Below are positions 15,068-21,029 of a stretch of 21,029 nucleotides of DNA, piece by piece. The DNA is from an uncultured Oscillibacter sp. (GTDB lineage Bacteria > Bacillota > Clostridia > Oscillospirales > Oscillospiraceae), in the NCBI RefSeq assembly GCF_910584465.1, contig NZ_CAJUBK010000045.1, forward strand, positions 1 to 21,029. Reading direction: 5' to 3'. The stretch's first letter is position 1, and each line of letters starts with the position of its first letter. Under the pieces are notes generated by a model that ran no database searches, had not been told where the DNA came from, and saw nothing but the letters and a program-made list of their open reading frames with translations. The translations under genes were made by a program, and so were the position numbers.

Positions 15068-15143
15068 GAAGATGCAGGAGATCGCCCGCCGGGAGCTGGG
15101 CTGGGCCCTGCCCGGCGAGTATGTGCTGGACGTGGGCAGCTGA
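14844..15143 (+). CDS. divIC: Septum formation initiator DivIC/FtsB family
   Basis: 99 aa. DivIC is a bitopic membrane protein that joins FtsL and DivIB in the divisome. A short basic N-terminus (MAKQKRAGPVKLRTG) is followed by one membrane helix (LLARLLIVILLAALVCKVYAM), a coiled coil (REQVSDAEAEKARIAAQVERRRQENDAL) and the typical end EIARRELGWALPGEYVLDV. ATG 14844 has AAAGGGGA about nine bases upstream; the GTG at 14811 in the same frame would place that site inside the gene and is rejected. The gene lies inside the yabQ open frame (+1 relative). Position between yabQ and yabR matches B. subtilis. Confidence 0.95.
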   Translation: MAKQKRAGPVKLRTGLLARLLIVILLAALVCKVYAMREQVSDAEAEKARIAAQVERRRQENDALAADIEEGCTPEKMQEIARRELGWALPGEYVLDVGS

Positions 15144-15194
15144 ACGGCCCTCCGGCCCCCGCACGAATCAAGGGAAGGAGAAACTAGAAACCGT

Positions 15195-15701
15195 ATGGAG
15201 CCTCAGGTTGGGAGCATTCTGGAAGGCAAAGTCACCAGCATCATGAAGTTCGGCGCTTTCGTGGCGCTGGAGGGAGGCGGCTCCGGGCTGGTACATATCT
15301 CGGAGATCGCCAATACGTTCGTAGAGGACGTACACGATCACCTTGAGACCGGGCAGGCCGTGAAGGTCCTGGTCCTGTCGGCGGAGAACGGGAGGGTGAA
15401 CCTCTCCATCAAGAAGGCCCTGCCCCGTGAGGACCGGGGAGGCCGCAGGCCGCCCTACGCCGGGGGAGCGCCCCGGACGGGCGGGGGCCCCCGGTCCGGA
15501 GGGGCGTCCGGTCCCGCGCAGGCCCCCGCGCCCAGGGGCGCCCAGCCGCCGGCCCAGGGCCGGGGGAGGCCAGCGCCCCTGCCGCCGTCGGGGGATCAGG
15601 CCTTCGAGGACAAGCTGAAGCGGTTCCTGTCCTCCTCGGAGGGGAAGATGGCGGACCTGAACCGCAGCATGGACGGCAAGCGGGGCCGGAGGAAACGATG
15701 A
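15195..15701 (+). CDS. yabR: S1 RNA-binding domain protein YabR
   Basis: 168 aa. Residues about 3-75 form one S1 domain (VGSILEGKVTSIMKFGAFVALEGGGSGLVHISEIANTFVEDVHDHLETGQAVKVLVLS..NLSIKKA), a fold that binds single-stranded RNA; YabR-type proteins associate with ribosomes or general stress roles. Residues about 80-135 are a Pro/Gly/Arg-rich linker without structure. The last 30 residues (FEDKLKRFLSSSEGKMADLNRSMDGKRGRRKR) return to a helical, basic conserved-looking tail. B. subtilis YabR is about 128 aa, so the linker is longer here. ATG 15195 is 13 bases after AAGGAG (15175-15180), rather far, but no nearer start exists. In B. subtilis spoIIE comes next; here a hairpin array does. Confidence 0.93.
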   Translation: MEPQVGSILEGKVTSIMKFGAFVALEGGGSGLVHISEIANTFVEDVHDHLETGQAVKVLVLSAENGRVNLSIKKALPREDRGGRRPPYAGGAPRTGGGPRSGGASGPAQAPAPRGAQPPAQGRGRPAPLPPSGDQAFEDKLKRFLSSSEGKMADLNRSMDGKRGRRKR

Positions 15702-15702
15702 G

Positions 15703-15917
15703 CGGAGGACCGCCTGGAGACAGGCGGTCCTCAGTTCGTCGAAAAAAGAGGAGGCCCGATCCGGCGGGAAGAGAGGGTGTGTGCGGGAGGCCCAGGAAGG
15801 GCCTCCTGCACCGTTCAGATCATATGTTTTCAGGACGTTCGTAACGTCCTGAAAACTTGCACCGGCGGTCGAAAAGCCTTTTCGACCGCCGGAGGACCGC
15901 CTGGAGACAGGCGGTCC
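15703..15917. repeat. Array of five near-perfect hairpins flanked by a 28-bp direct repeat
   Basis: The same 28-mer occurs at 15703-15730 and 15890-15917; its core GGACCGCCTG..CAGGCGGTCC is a hairpin with a GAGA (GNRA) loop, 12 bp in the first copy and 10 bp in the second. Between them lie a 13-bp hairpin with one G-U (15781-15793/15799-15811, loop AGGAA), a perfect 14-bp hairpin (15826-15839/15843-15856, GTTTTCAGGACGTT, loop CGT) and another perfect 14-bp hairpin (15862-15875/15879-15892, CCGGCGGTCGAAAA, loop GCC). None ends in a T-run. The layout resembles a composite intergenic repeat of the REP/BIME kind. It starts right after the yabR stop. Confidence 0.8.
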
Positions 15918-16074
15918 CCTTTGCCCCGCAGGCGCAAAAAGGAGCCGCACAGCAGATCGCCATGCGGCCCAAGCGGGTGGGATATTGGAAAGCTTCCTAT
16001 ATCAAAGTACCATATCCGCCATATTTTGTAAATAGGAAGTTTTGTCGCTTTCGGTCTTTTTTTGTCGGATACCG
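15918..16074. other. AT-richer spacer with inverted repeats
   Basis: No gene is supported here. GATATTGGAA (15981-15990) and TTCCTATATC (15994-16003) form a 10-bp inverted repeat with one mismatch, centred on AAGCTT. CCATATCC at 16010-16017 mirrors the GGATAT/TTGG of the first arm. Base composition changes sharply from GC-rich to AT-rich at about 15980. A binding site or the body of a small RNA ending at the terminator at 16075-16102 are both possible. Confidence 0.4.
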
Positions 16075-16102
16075 CCGCTCCGGAGGGGAGCGGGATCTTT
16101 TT
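16075..16102 (+). terminator. Intrinsic terminator upstream of hpf promoter
   Basis: CCGCTCC (16075-16081) pairs with GGAGCGG (16087-16093), loop GGAGG, followed after GATC by TTTTT (16098-16102). It closes whatever is transcribed across 15702-16074, either the yabR 3' region or an independent small RNA, and isolates hpf. Confidence 0.7.
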
Positions 16103-16134
16103 GTGAAATTTTTGAAAAAGGAGACGATCTCCCC

Positions 16135-16163
16135 TTTCCATTTCAATACAAATATGTTATATT
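16135..16163 (+). promoter_or_regulatory. Sigma-A promoter of hpf with extended -10
   Basis: -35 TTTCCA (16135-16140), 17-base spacer, -10 TATATT (16158-16163) preceded by TGT. The inferred start near 16170 leaves a leader of about 76 nt. A small dyad (GGAGA 16120-16124 / TCTCC 16128-16132) sits directly upstream of the -35. Confidence 0.75.
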
Positions 16164-16167
16164 ATAC

Positions 16168-16224
16168 AAAAGGGGCCCCCAGGGCCCGCGCGAGACTCGG
16201 GAGGATGCCCTCCGGCCCCCTTTT
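16168..16224 (+). promoter_or_regulatory. Foldable leader of hpf mRNA
   Basis: AAAAGGGGCC (16168-16177) can pair with GGCCCCCTTTT (16214-16224) with one bulged base, enclosing smaller hairpins such as GGAGG/CCTCC. The closing arm ends in TTTT six bases before the ribosome binding site AAAGGAG (16231-16237), so the fold could act on transcription or on translation start. Confidence 0.5.
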
Positions 16225-16245
16225 CACACGAAAGGAGCGATCTCG

Positions 16246-16791
16246 ATGAAGTACACTTACGCTTGCAAGAAGGTCTCCCTCAACGACTCCATCAAGGCAT
16301 ACACCGAAAAGAAAATCGCCAAGCTGGAGAAATATTTCCGGGATGACACCACCGCGTTCGTGACGTTCTCGGTGGAGAAGGACCACCGCTGCACCGTGGA
16401 GATCACCGTCCGGAGCGGCAGCGCCCTGCTCCGCGCCCAGACAGAGGCGCCGGATGGCGATATGCGCGGCGCGGTGGACGCCGCTGTGGGCTATATCGAG
16501 CGCCAGATCTTGAAGAACAAGACCCGGCTGTCCAAGCGCCTGCGGAGCGAGGGCTTCCCGGCGCCCGCCCCCGCCGACGACTTCGAGGTGGCGGAGGAGA
16601 AGGAGTTCGCCGTGGTCCGTACCAAGCGCTTCGCCGTGAAGCCCATGAGCACGGAGGAGGCCATCCTGCAGATGAACCTGCTGGACCACAGTTTCTTCGT
16701 CTTCCGCAGCAGCGAGGACGACAGCCTGTGCATCGTCTACCGCCGGAAGAGCGGCGGCTACGGTCTGATCGTCACCGACGAGGAGGACTGA
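16246..16791 (+). CDS. hpf: Ribosome hibernation promoting factor, long form
   Basis: 181 aa, the long HPF typical of Firmicutes. It binds the 30S decoding region in stationary phase, and its C-terminal domain dimerises to make 100S ribosomes. The N-terminal S30AE domain covers about 1-97 (KKVSLNDSIKAYTEKKIAKLEKYF, VEITVRSGSALLRAQTEAPDGDMRGAVDAAVGYIERQILKNKTRL). A linker of about 25 residues follows, then the C-terminal domain (VVRTKRFAVKPMSTEEAILQMNLLDHSFFVFRSSEDDSLCIVYRRKSGGYGLI). ATG 16246 has AAAGGAG eight bases upstream; upstream in-frame codons lie in the promoter and leader and are rejected. It has its own promoter and terminator, so it is a single-gene unit. Confidence 0.97.
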   Translation: MKYTYACKKVSLNDSIKAYTEKKIAKLEKYFRDDTTAFVTFSVEKDHRCTVEITVRSGSALLRAQTEAPDGDMRGAVDAAVGYIERQILKNKTRLSKRLRSEGFPAPAPADDFEVAEEKEFAVVRTKRFAVKPMSTEEAILQMNLLDHSFFVFRSSEDDSLCIVYRRKSGGYGLIVTDEED

Positions 16792-16802
16792 GGAGCATAC
16801 GA

Positions 16803-16834
16803 CAGGAGGGGCCGCAAGGCCCCTCCTGCTTTTT
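16803..16834 (+). terminator. Intrinsic terminator of hpf
   Basis: Perfect 11-bp stem CAGGAGGGGCC (16803-16813) / GGCCCCTCCTG (16818-16828) with a GCAA tetraloop, then C and TTTTT (16830-16834). It lies 11 bases after the hpf stop. The minus strand lacks a T-run, so it is not obviously bidirectional for the convergent amidohydrolase gene. Confidence 0.95.
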
Positions 16835-16861
16835 GGGACGCCTATCCGGCCTCCGGACGCC

Positions 16862-18013
16862 TCACTGCGCCAGGAAGTCCGCCGCCACCTGCGCGTAGAG
16901 CGCGACACCAGTGGGGAAGGCCCCCTCCTCGATGACGAAGTGGTCGCTGTGCTGCGGATACGTCCCGCCGCCGCCGAGCATCGCGAAGGAGGCCGTGGTC
17001 AGGAGCGTATAGTCCGCGAAATCCTCCGCGCCCATGGTCTGAGGGGCGTCGACCACCATCTGAGGCGCTGCCGCCGCCTTCTGTGCCGCCGCCTTCACGA
17101 GCGCGGTGGCGGCGGGGTCGTTCATCAGCACCTCGGTCAGCATCTCATACGTGACCTCCGCCTCGCAGCGGTAGGCGGACGCGGTGTCCTTCACGACGCG
17201 GGACACGATCTCCGGGAGCCTGTGGTGGACGTCCGGATCGAAGCAGCGGACCGTGCCCTCCATGACGGCCTCGCCGGAGACGACGTTGAACCGGCTCCCG
17301 GACACCAGCTTGCCCACGGTGACCACCACCGGGAGCATGGGGGAGAGCTCCCGGCTGACGATGCTCTGCAGGTTCAGGACGATGGCCGAGGCGGCGACCG
17401 TGGCGTCCACGCCGGTCTCCGGCATGGCGCCGTGGCAGGACTTGCCCGTCACCTTCACCCGGAACACGTCCGCGGCGGACGCGGAGGCCCCGGGACGGAG
17501 GGCGATGGTCCCCGCCGGCACCTGCGAGAGGATGTGGATGCCGAAGATCATGTCCGCGCCGTCCAGGACGCCCTGTTCGATCACGCGCTTCGCGCCCTTC
17601 GCGATCTCCTCTGCGGGCTGGAACAGCAGCCTCACGGTGCCGCAGAGCTCCTCCTTCACCTGATCCAGCACGGCCGCCGCGCCCACCAGCATGGCCGCGT
17701 GGGTGTCGTGCCCGCAGGCGTGCATCACGCCGGGGACCTCGGACGCGAACTCCAGGCCGGTCTTCTCGTCGACGCTCAGGGCGTCGATGTCGGCCCGCAG
17801 GACGATGGTCCTGCCGGGCTTGCCGCCCTTGAGCTCCGCCAGCAGGCCGGTGGGCTCCAGGCGGCGGTAGGGGATGCCCAGGCCGTCCAGCTTGGCCGCG
17901 ATCTTGTTCGTGGTCTCGAATTCCTTGAAGCTCTCCTCGGGGCGGCGGTGCAGTTCCCTCCGGAACGCGACGACCTCCGGCTGTACCTTGTTGGCCAGTT
18001 CCTTGATGTTCAT
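16862..18013 (-). CDS. M20 family metallopeptidase (amidohydrolase)
   Basis: 383 aa. M20D-type enzymes remove acyl groups from amino acids or cleave small peptides (hippurate hydrolase, IAA-amino acid hydrolase, N-acetyl-diaminopimelate deacetylase relatives). Metal ligands are visible: MHACGHDTH (H98, C100, H102), FQPAEE (E135, E136), H160 in GIHI and H355 in QHSDHF; VLRADIDALSVDE and GAEDFADY are family motifs. An internal dimerisation domain lies at about 180-290. ATG 18013 has AGGGAGGATACT directly before it and follows a consensus promoter; the frame stays open another 107 codons upstream, across the promoter, and is rejected. No signal peptide, so cytoplasmic. The substrate cannot be told. 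Confidence 0.95.
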   Translation of the reverse strand: MNIKELANKVQPEVVAFRRELHRRPEESFKEFETTNKIAAKLDGLGIPYRRLEPTGLLAELKGGKPGRTIVLRADIDALSVDEKTGLEFASEVPGVMHACGHDTHAAMLVGAAAVLDQVKEELCGTVRLLFQPAEEIAKGAKRVIEQGVLDGADMIFGIHILSQVPAGTIALRPGASASAADVFRVKVTGKSCHGAMPETGVDATVAASAIVLNLQSIVSRELSPMLPVVVTVGKLVSGSRFNVVSGEAVMEGTVRCFDPDVHHRLPEIVSRVVKDTASAYRCEAEVTYEMLTEVLMNDPAATALVKAAAQKAAAAPQMVVDAPQTMGAEDFADYTLLTTASFAMLGGGGTYPQHSDHFVIEEGAFPTGVALYAQVAADFLAQ

Positions 18014-18062
18014 AGTATCCTCCCTGTGAACGATGTATGGATGTCCTATTTTGGATGAATAG

Positions 18063-18091
18063 ATTATAGATATTTTTGTGTATTTTGTCAA
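18063..18091 (-). promoter_or_regulatory. Full-consensus sigma-A promoter of the M20 gene
   Basis: On the minus strand: TTGACA (18086-18091), exactly 17 bases, TATAAT (18063-18068), both hexamers perfect. The inferred start near 18056 gives a leader of about 43 nt. It lies in a 60-base AT-rich island flanked by very GC-rich DNA. Confidence 0.93.
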
Positions 18092-18479
18092 TATGCGCTT
18101 TCCGGCGGAGGCGGCGGACTGCCGGGGGACGCCCGGCCGAGCCGCGGGCCGGCAGGCGTCCGGGAACGGGCATCCCACGGACCGGCGCACCGTGTCCCCG
18201 GCCTCCGGCCGGGAGATCCGGATGGAGGGCATCCGGCCGAGACCTGCAGGACGCCGCCCTGCTCCCCCTCCGGCGTCCTGCGCACCATGGGGGACGGCAG
18301 CCGGCAGGAGCCTGGGCACCACGGAGCGCGGCAAGATCCCGCCCTACCGCACCGCGGGCCCCCCCCCTGCGGATGCTGGGGGACAGGCCGCGGCCCTGCC
18401 GGCGCCATGAGCGCCGGCAGGGCCGTATCGATATCCGCCGGCGGGCATCCCGAGACCCGGGGCGCCGCCTCCCCGCACC
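18092..18479. other. GC-rich, hairpin-rich spacer without a supported gene
   Basis: Open frames exist on both strands but translate to Arg/Pro/Gly strings and have no ribosome binding sites. Dyads are frequent: CCCGGCC/GGCCGGG (18197-18203/18207-18213), GGATG/CATCC near 18220, GCAGGACGCCG/CGGCGTCCTGC (18246-18256/18271-18281), and the 15-bp hairpin at 18391-18425. It separates the M20 promoter from the end of the signalling cassette. Confidence 0.5.
18391..18425. terminator. Perfect 15-bp hairpin downstream of the receiver gene
   Basis: CGGCCCTGCCGGCGC (18391-18405) pairs fully with 18411-18425 around a CATGA loop. It lies 55 bases beyond the stop of the minus-strand receiver gene. It has no T-run on either strand, so it may stabilise the 3' end or work with Rho rather than act as a simple intrinsic terminator. 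Confidence 0.5.
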
Positions 18480-18842
18480 TTACTGCAGTGCCTGTGCGAA
18501 GACCTTCAGCAGCTGCTCCTGATGGAAGGGCTTATCCACGAAGCCCCTGGCCCCGATGGCCTTGGCCCGTTCGAAGGTGTCCTTGTAGGCCAGCGAGGAG
18601 ATCATCACGATCCTCGCGTCCGGATGGTCCTTCAGGATGATCTCCGCCGCGTCCAGTCCGTCCATCCCCTGCATGATGATGTCCATCGTCACCAGGTCGG
18701 GCCCTATCTCGGCATATCGCGCGATGGCGTCCTCGCCGCTGCGGCAGTGCGCCGCGATCTCGTAGTCCGTGCCCTTCAGGACGTCCTCCAGCTGGACCCT
18801 GACCAGCCGGGAATCGTCCACTACCATGATCCGTTTGCTCAT
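18480..18842 (-). CDS. Single-domain response regulator (CheY-like)
   Basis: 120 aa, one receiver domain with no output domain. Phosphorylation residues are in place: acidic pair D9-D10 (VVDDS), phospho-acceptor D54 (TMDIIM), S82 (MISSL) and K104 (DKPF). The sequence resembles CheY-like regulators of Firmicutes that work by binding a partner. ATG 18842 has AAGGGAG about nine bases upstream; the frame continues further up into the CheX-like gene, where it is off-frame. It starts four bases beyond the CheX-like stop and is the last gene of the cassette, so the neighbouring CheX-like protein is its likely phosphatase. Confidence 0.94.
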   Translation of the reverse strand: MSKRIMVVDDSRLVRVQLEDVLKGTDYEIAAHCRSGEDAIARYAEIGPDLVTMDIIMQGMDGLDAAEIILKDHPDARIVMISSLAYKDTFERAKAIGARGFVDKPFHQEQLLKVFAQALQ

Positions 18843-18846
18843 GCCG

Positions 18847-19356
18847 CTATACTCCCTTCTGTCCTGTCCGGTCCGAAACGGCCCCGCTCCCGCCTCCGTG
18901 GGCGCAGGGCACATGGTGGATGAGCTGTGCCCCCTCGCTGTGCCCGTCGGAATAGGTGAGGATGAACTGTACCTCCTGCTCCTCCGGCTCATAGCGCCCG
19001 CGGTAGAACACGGGCTGCCCGAAATGGGCCGGGATCTGCGTGGCCTGGTACATCGCCCCTGTGATCTTCCCACAGAGCACGTTGAAATATTCCTTGCAGA
19101 ACTCCTCCAGGTCCTCCTGGGTCACCATCTCCTCGTGGAAGGAGTTGCGGGCCATGCGGGCCAGCAGGCTGGTGTCGGCGCAGAGGGTGAGGCTGGTGCC
19201 GAAGCCCTTGTCGAAGGTGATGTGGACGGTGCACATGTCCTCTCCCAGCGGCTGGCCGCCCTGGTACAGGCGCACGCCGGCGGTCTGCTCCGTCACGTCC
19301 TGGAGAGCCTGATCCAATATCTGCTCCAGGGCCTCCTTGGTCATGAACGTGTTCAT
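18847..19356 (-). CDS. CheX-like chemotaxis phosphatase family protein
   Basis: 169 aa. CheX/CheC/FliY-type proteins dephosphorylate CheY-like receivers using an E-x2-N pair on a long helix. Here that pair is E89-N92 in FCKEYFNVLCGKITGAMY, followed by the expected Gly (G96). Other parts fit the CheX alpha/beta pattern: MTKEALEQILDQALQDVTEQ, VHITFDKGFGTSLTLCAD, VQFILTYSDG. The last 20 residues (CAHGGGSGAVSDRTGQKGV) look unconstrained. ATG 19356 has GGAGGAGGG upstream, inside the end of the preceding receiver gene; only three bases separate it from that gene's stop. There are no che, fli or mcp genes in the window, so a role in motility is not implied. Confidence 0.8.
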   Translation of the reverse strand: MNTFMTKEALEQILDQALQDVTEQTAGVRLYQGGQPLGEDMCTVHITFDKGFGTSLTLCADTSLLARMARNSFHEEMVTQEDLEEFCKEYFNVLCGKITGAMYQATQIPAHFGQPVFYRGRYEPEEQEVQFILTYSDGHSEGAQLIHHVPCAHGGGSGAVSDRTGQKGV

Positions 19357-19359
19357 CGC

Positions 19360-19782
19360 TCAGCCCTCCTCCGTCGCCGGCGCCGGACCTTCCTTGTCTT
19401 CCTCCAGGGCCCGCCAGATGCGGTCCAGCAGATCTTCGGGGGCGAAGGGCTTCAGGACATAGTCGCAGATCCCCAGCTTGATGCCCTCTATGACGTACCG
19501 CTTGTCCTCCATGCCGGTCAGCATGATCACCGGGATGTCGGCCCGGTCCTTCATGGCGCGGATCTCCCGCAGGGTCTGGAAACCGTCCTTGGGCGCCATG
19601 CGGATGTCCAGCAGGATCAGGTCGGGCTTCTCCCGCTCCAGATACCGCAGGGCCCGCACACCGGAATTCACCGTGACCACGTGATAGTATTTTTCCAGGG
19701 CGTCCTTGATCCGCTGCAGGATGATCGCCGCGTCGTCCACCGCCAGGATGCGTTTTTTACTGCTCTTCCACATCTCGTTCAT
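19360..19782 (-). CDS. Response regulator receiver protein (CheY-like)
   Basis: 140 aa: one receiver domain plus a short acidic tail (EEDKEGPAPATEEG). Key residues are D16-D17 (AVDDA), phospho-acceptor D59 (LLDIRM), T89 (MLTGM) and K111 (LKPF). No DNA-binding or enzymatic output domain. Its ATG overlaps the stop of the hybrid kinase gene (ATGA at 19779-19782), and GAGGAGG lies about ten bases upstream, so it is translationally coupled to the kinase. It could accept phosphate from the kinase's HPt domain, serving as output or as a phosphate sink. It differs clearly from the second receiver, so the two are not a recent duplication. Confidence 0.94.
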   Translation of the reverse strand: MNEMWKSSKKRILAVDDAAIILQRIKDALEKYYHVVTVNSGVRALRYLEREKPDLILLDIRMAPKDGFQTLREIRAMKDRADIPVIMLTGMEDKRYVIEGIKLGICDYVLKPFAPEDLLDRIWRALEEDKEGPAPATEEG

Positions 19783-21029
19783 TCGCTCTCGTCCTCCTCA
19801 AGTTCACGCAGGAACTGCCGCAGCAGCGATTCCGCGTTATCGTCTTCGAACAGCTTCAGCTGATCGTGGACCTCCCATAGGCGGTCCGCCGCGTCCTGCG
19901 GCAGCTCATGGTCCAAAAGGGACTCCACCAGGTCCAGACACTCCTGGGACCTGAAATCCTCCAGCGCGCGCAGGGCCTCGCCCGCTTGCTCCCGCAGCGC
20001 CTGGGCGGGCAGGGGCGGGAGTTTCTCCCCGGCGTCGTCCTGACGCCGCCGGTCCAGGAACGCCCCGATGTTCATCAGGAGGGCCGCATAAGCCTCCAGC
20101 AGAAGGGGGGACTGCTGGGCGATGCGCTCCGTGTCGCCCTGGGAGGCGGCCTCCTCCTGGGCGCGGGCCATGTCGGAGAGGGCCATGGCCCCGATGTTGG
20201 CGGAAGCGCTCTTGAGGCCGTGCACCTCGATGCAGTAGCGGGAGATGTCCGAGCCGGAGAGCTCCCGCAGGAGCGCCTCCTTGCGCTGGCCGTCCATGTA
20301 GTAGAGCTCCAGCAGGTCGACGAAGCCCGCCTCATCGCCGGCGTGATAGCGGGACGCCGCCTCGATATCGATCCCCTCGATGGGGAAGGCCCCGGGGTCC
20401 AGGGAGCCGACGGGATCCTTGACGCCTCCGGCCTGCCGGCGCTCCTCCGGGACCCAGCGGGCCAGCAGCCGGCCCAGTTCCCGCCGGTCCAAGGGCTTGG
20501 CGATGAAGTCCTGGAACCCCCGGCTCAGGAACCGCTCCCGCATCCCCTCCATGACGTTGGCGGTCAGGGCGATGAGCACCGGCGCGGTGCCGTTCTCCCC
20601 GCAGTCCCGGCGGATGATCTCCGCCGCCTCGATGCCGTCCATCATGGGCATCATGTGGTCCATGAAGATGATGTCGTACCGTTCCCCCCGCACCAGGTCG
20701 ATGGCCTCCGGCCCGCTCTCGGCCTCGGTGAGGTCGAAGGCGTAGCTTTTCAAAAAGCCCCTGGCGACTTTGCGGTTGATCACGTTGTCGTCCACCACGA
20801 GCACTTTCACATCGGGGGCCGTGAACGCCTCGATGCCGCCCTGCTGCTCGAGCTGTGGGAGCTCCGGCACCTCCGCGGTGGTGCGCCGGTCCACGATCTT
20901 CTGGGGGATGGTGATGGTGAAGGTGGTCCCCTCGCCGTAGACGCTCTCCACGCCGATGGTGCCCCCCATCAGCTCCACCAGGTGCTTCACGATGGCCAGC
21001 CCCAGGCCGGTGCCCTCCACGCTCCGGTT
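19779..21029 (-). CDS. Hybrid histidine kinase, C-terminal part (ATPase end, receiver, HPt)
   Basis: Partial: 416 residues up to the stop, with the N-terminus beyond the window's right edge. The visible part begins inside the HATPase domain at NRSVEGTGLGLAIVKHLVELMGG (G2 box) and ends it at GTTFTITIP. A receiver domain follows (VLVVDDNVINRKVA, phospho-Asp codon at 20658-20660 in IFMDHMMPMMDG, ALTAN, AKPL). An HPt domain comes next with its His codon at 20220-20222 (IEVHGLKSASANIGA). A helical, acidic C-terminal region of about 100 residues ends the protein. This is the BarA/EvgS-like architecture for a His-Asp-His phosphorelay. What it senses cannot be seen. Confidence 0.95.
   Translation of the reverse strand, partial: NRSVEGTGLGLAIVKHLVELMGGTIGVESVYGEGTTFTITIPQKIVDRRTTAEVPELPQLEQQGGIEAFTAPDVKVLVVDDNVINRKVARGFLKSYAFDLTEAESGPEAIDLVRGERYDIIFMDHMMPMMDGIEAAEIIRRDCGENGTAPVLIALTANVMEGMRERFLSRGFQDFIAKPLDRRELGRLLARWVPEERRQAGGVKDPVGSLDPGAFPIEGIDIEAASRYHAGDEAGFVDLLELYYMDGQRKEALLRELSGSDISRYCIEVHGLKSASANIGAMALSDMARAQEEAASQGDTERIAQQSPLLLEAYAALLMNIGAFLDRRRQDDAGEKLPPLPAQALREQAGEALRALEDFRSQECLDLVESLLDHELPQDAADRLWEVHDQLKLFEDDNAESLLRQFLRELEEDESE

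Noticed and set aside
15168..16141. Minus-strand open frames across the hairpin array
   Set aside because: They are translations of the inverted repeats; no start signals, and they run through hairpins on both sides.
16862..18334. 107-codon N-terminal extension of the M20 protein
   Set aside because: It would be translated across the consensus promoter and leader; the ATG at 18013 has a well-placed AGGGAGG and begins the conserved family sequence.
18076..18522. Plus-strand 148-codon open frame in the spacer and into the receiver gene
   Set aside because: Arg/Pro-rich, no ribosome binding site, and it overlaps the receiver gene on the other strand.

Overview
The window reads as chromosomal DNA of a GC-rich, spore-forming Clostridia-type Firmicute; a high-GC member of the Oscillospiraceae is my best guess. 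The evidence is strong AGGAGG-type ribosome binding sites, sigma-A promoters, DegV and HemZ proteins, a long-form HPF, and above all the gene order flippase-mazG-hup-rqcP-(kinase)-yabP-yabQ-divIC-yabR, which is the Firmicute 'yab/divIC' sporulation and division neighbourhood. I see no phage, insertion sequence, CRISPR array, tRNA or rRNA gene.

Layout. (1) 1-1378: the 3' end of a Gly/Arg-rich protein gene, then degV on the minus strand, divergent from recJ. Two facing sigma-A promoters flank an inverted repeat between them. (2) 1379-9363: a plus-strand run of recJ, rel (bifunctional ppGpp synthetase/hydrolase), dtd, an unknown 140-aa gene, an MBL-fold hydrolase, hemZ and a zinc-ribbon protein. 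A repeat-rich spacer interrupts it between rel and dtd. (3) 9382-15701: a purine nucleoside phosphorylase, then the yab/divIC cluster. A P-loop kinase sits between rqcP and yabP, and yabQ reads 224 nt into divIC in another frame. (4) 15702-16245: a long non-coding stretch with five near-perfect hairpins, an intrinsic terminator, a promoter and a foldable leader, ahead of hpf. (5) 16246-18091: hpf with a textbook terminator, and convergent to it an M20 amidohydrolase gene driven by a full-consensus promoter. (6) 18092-21029: a hairpin-rich spacer, then a minus-strand signalling cassette of hybrid histidine kinase (cut by the window edge), receiver, CheX-like phosphatase and receiver.

How they work together. 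Rel (alarmone), Dtd and RqcP (translation quality control) and HPF (ribosome hibernation) relate to translation and stress. RecJ and HU act on DNA; PNP and MazG act on nucleotides. YabP and YabQ are sporulation proteins and DivIC is a division protein. The last cassette looks like a phosphorelay with its own phosphatase, but its output is not in view. No wholly new system is evident. The least explained parts are the hairpin array at 15703-15917, the structured leaders before the flippase and hpf, the yabQ/divIC overlap, and the kinase-receiver-CheX-receiver cassette.
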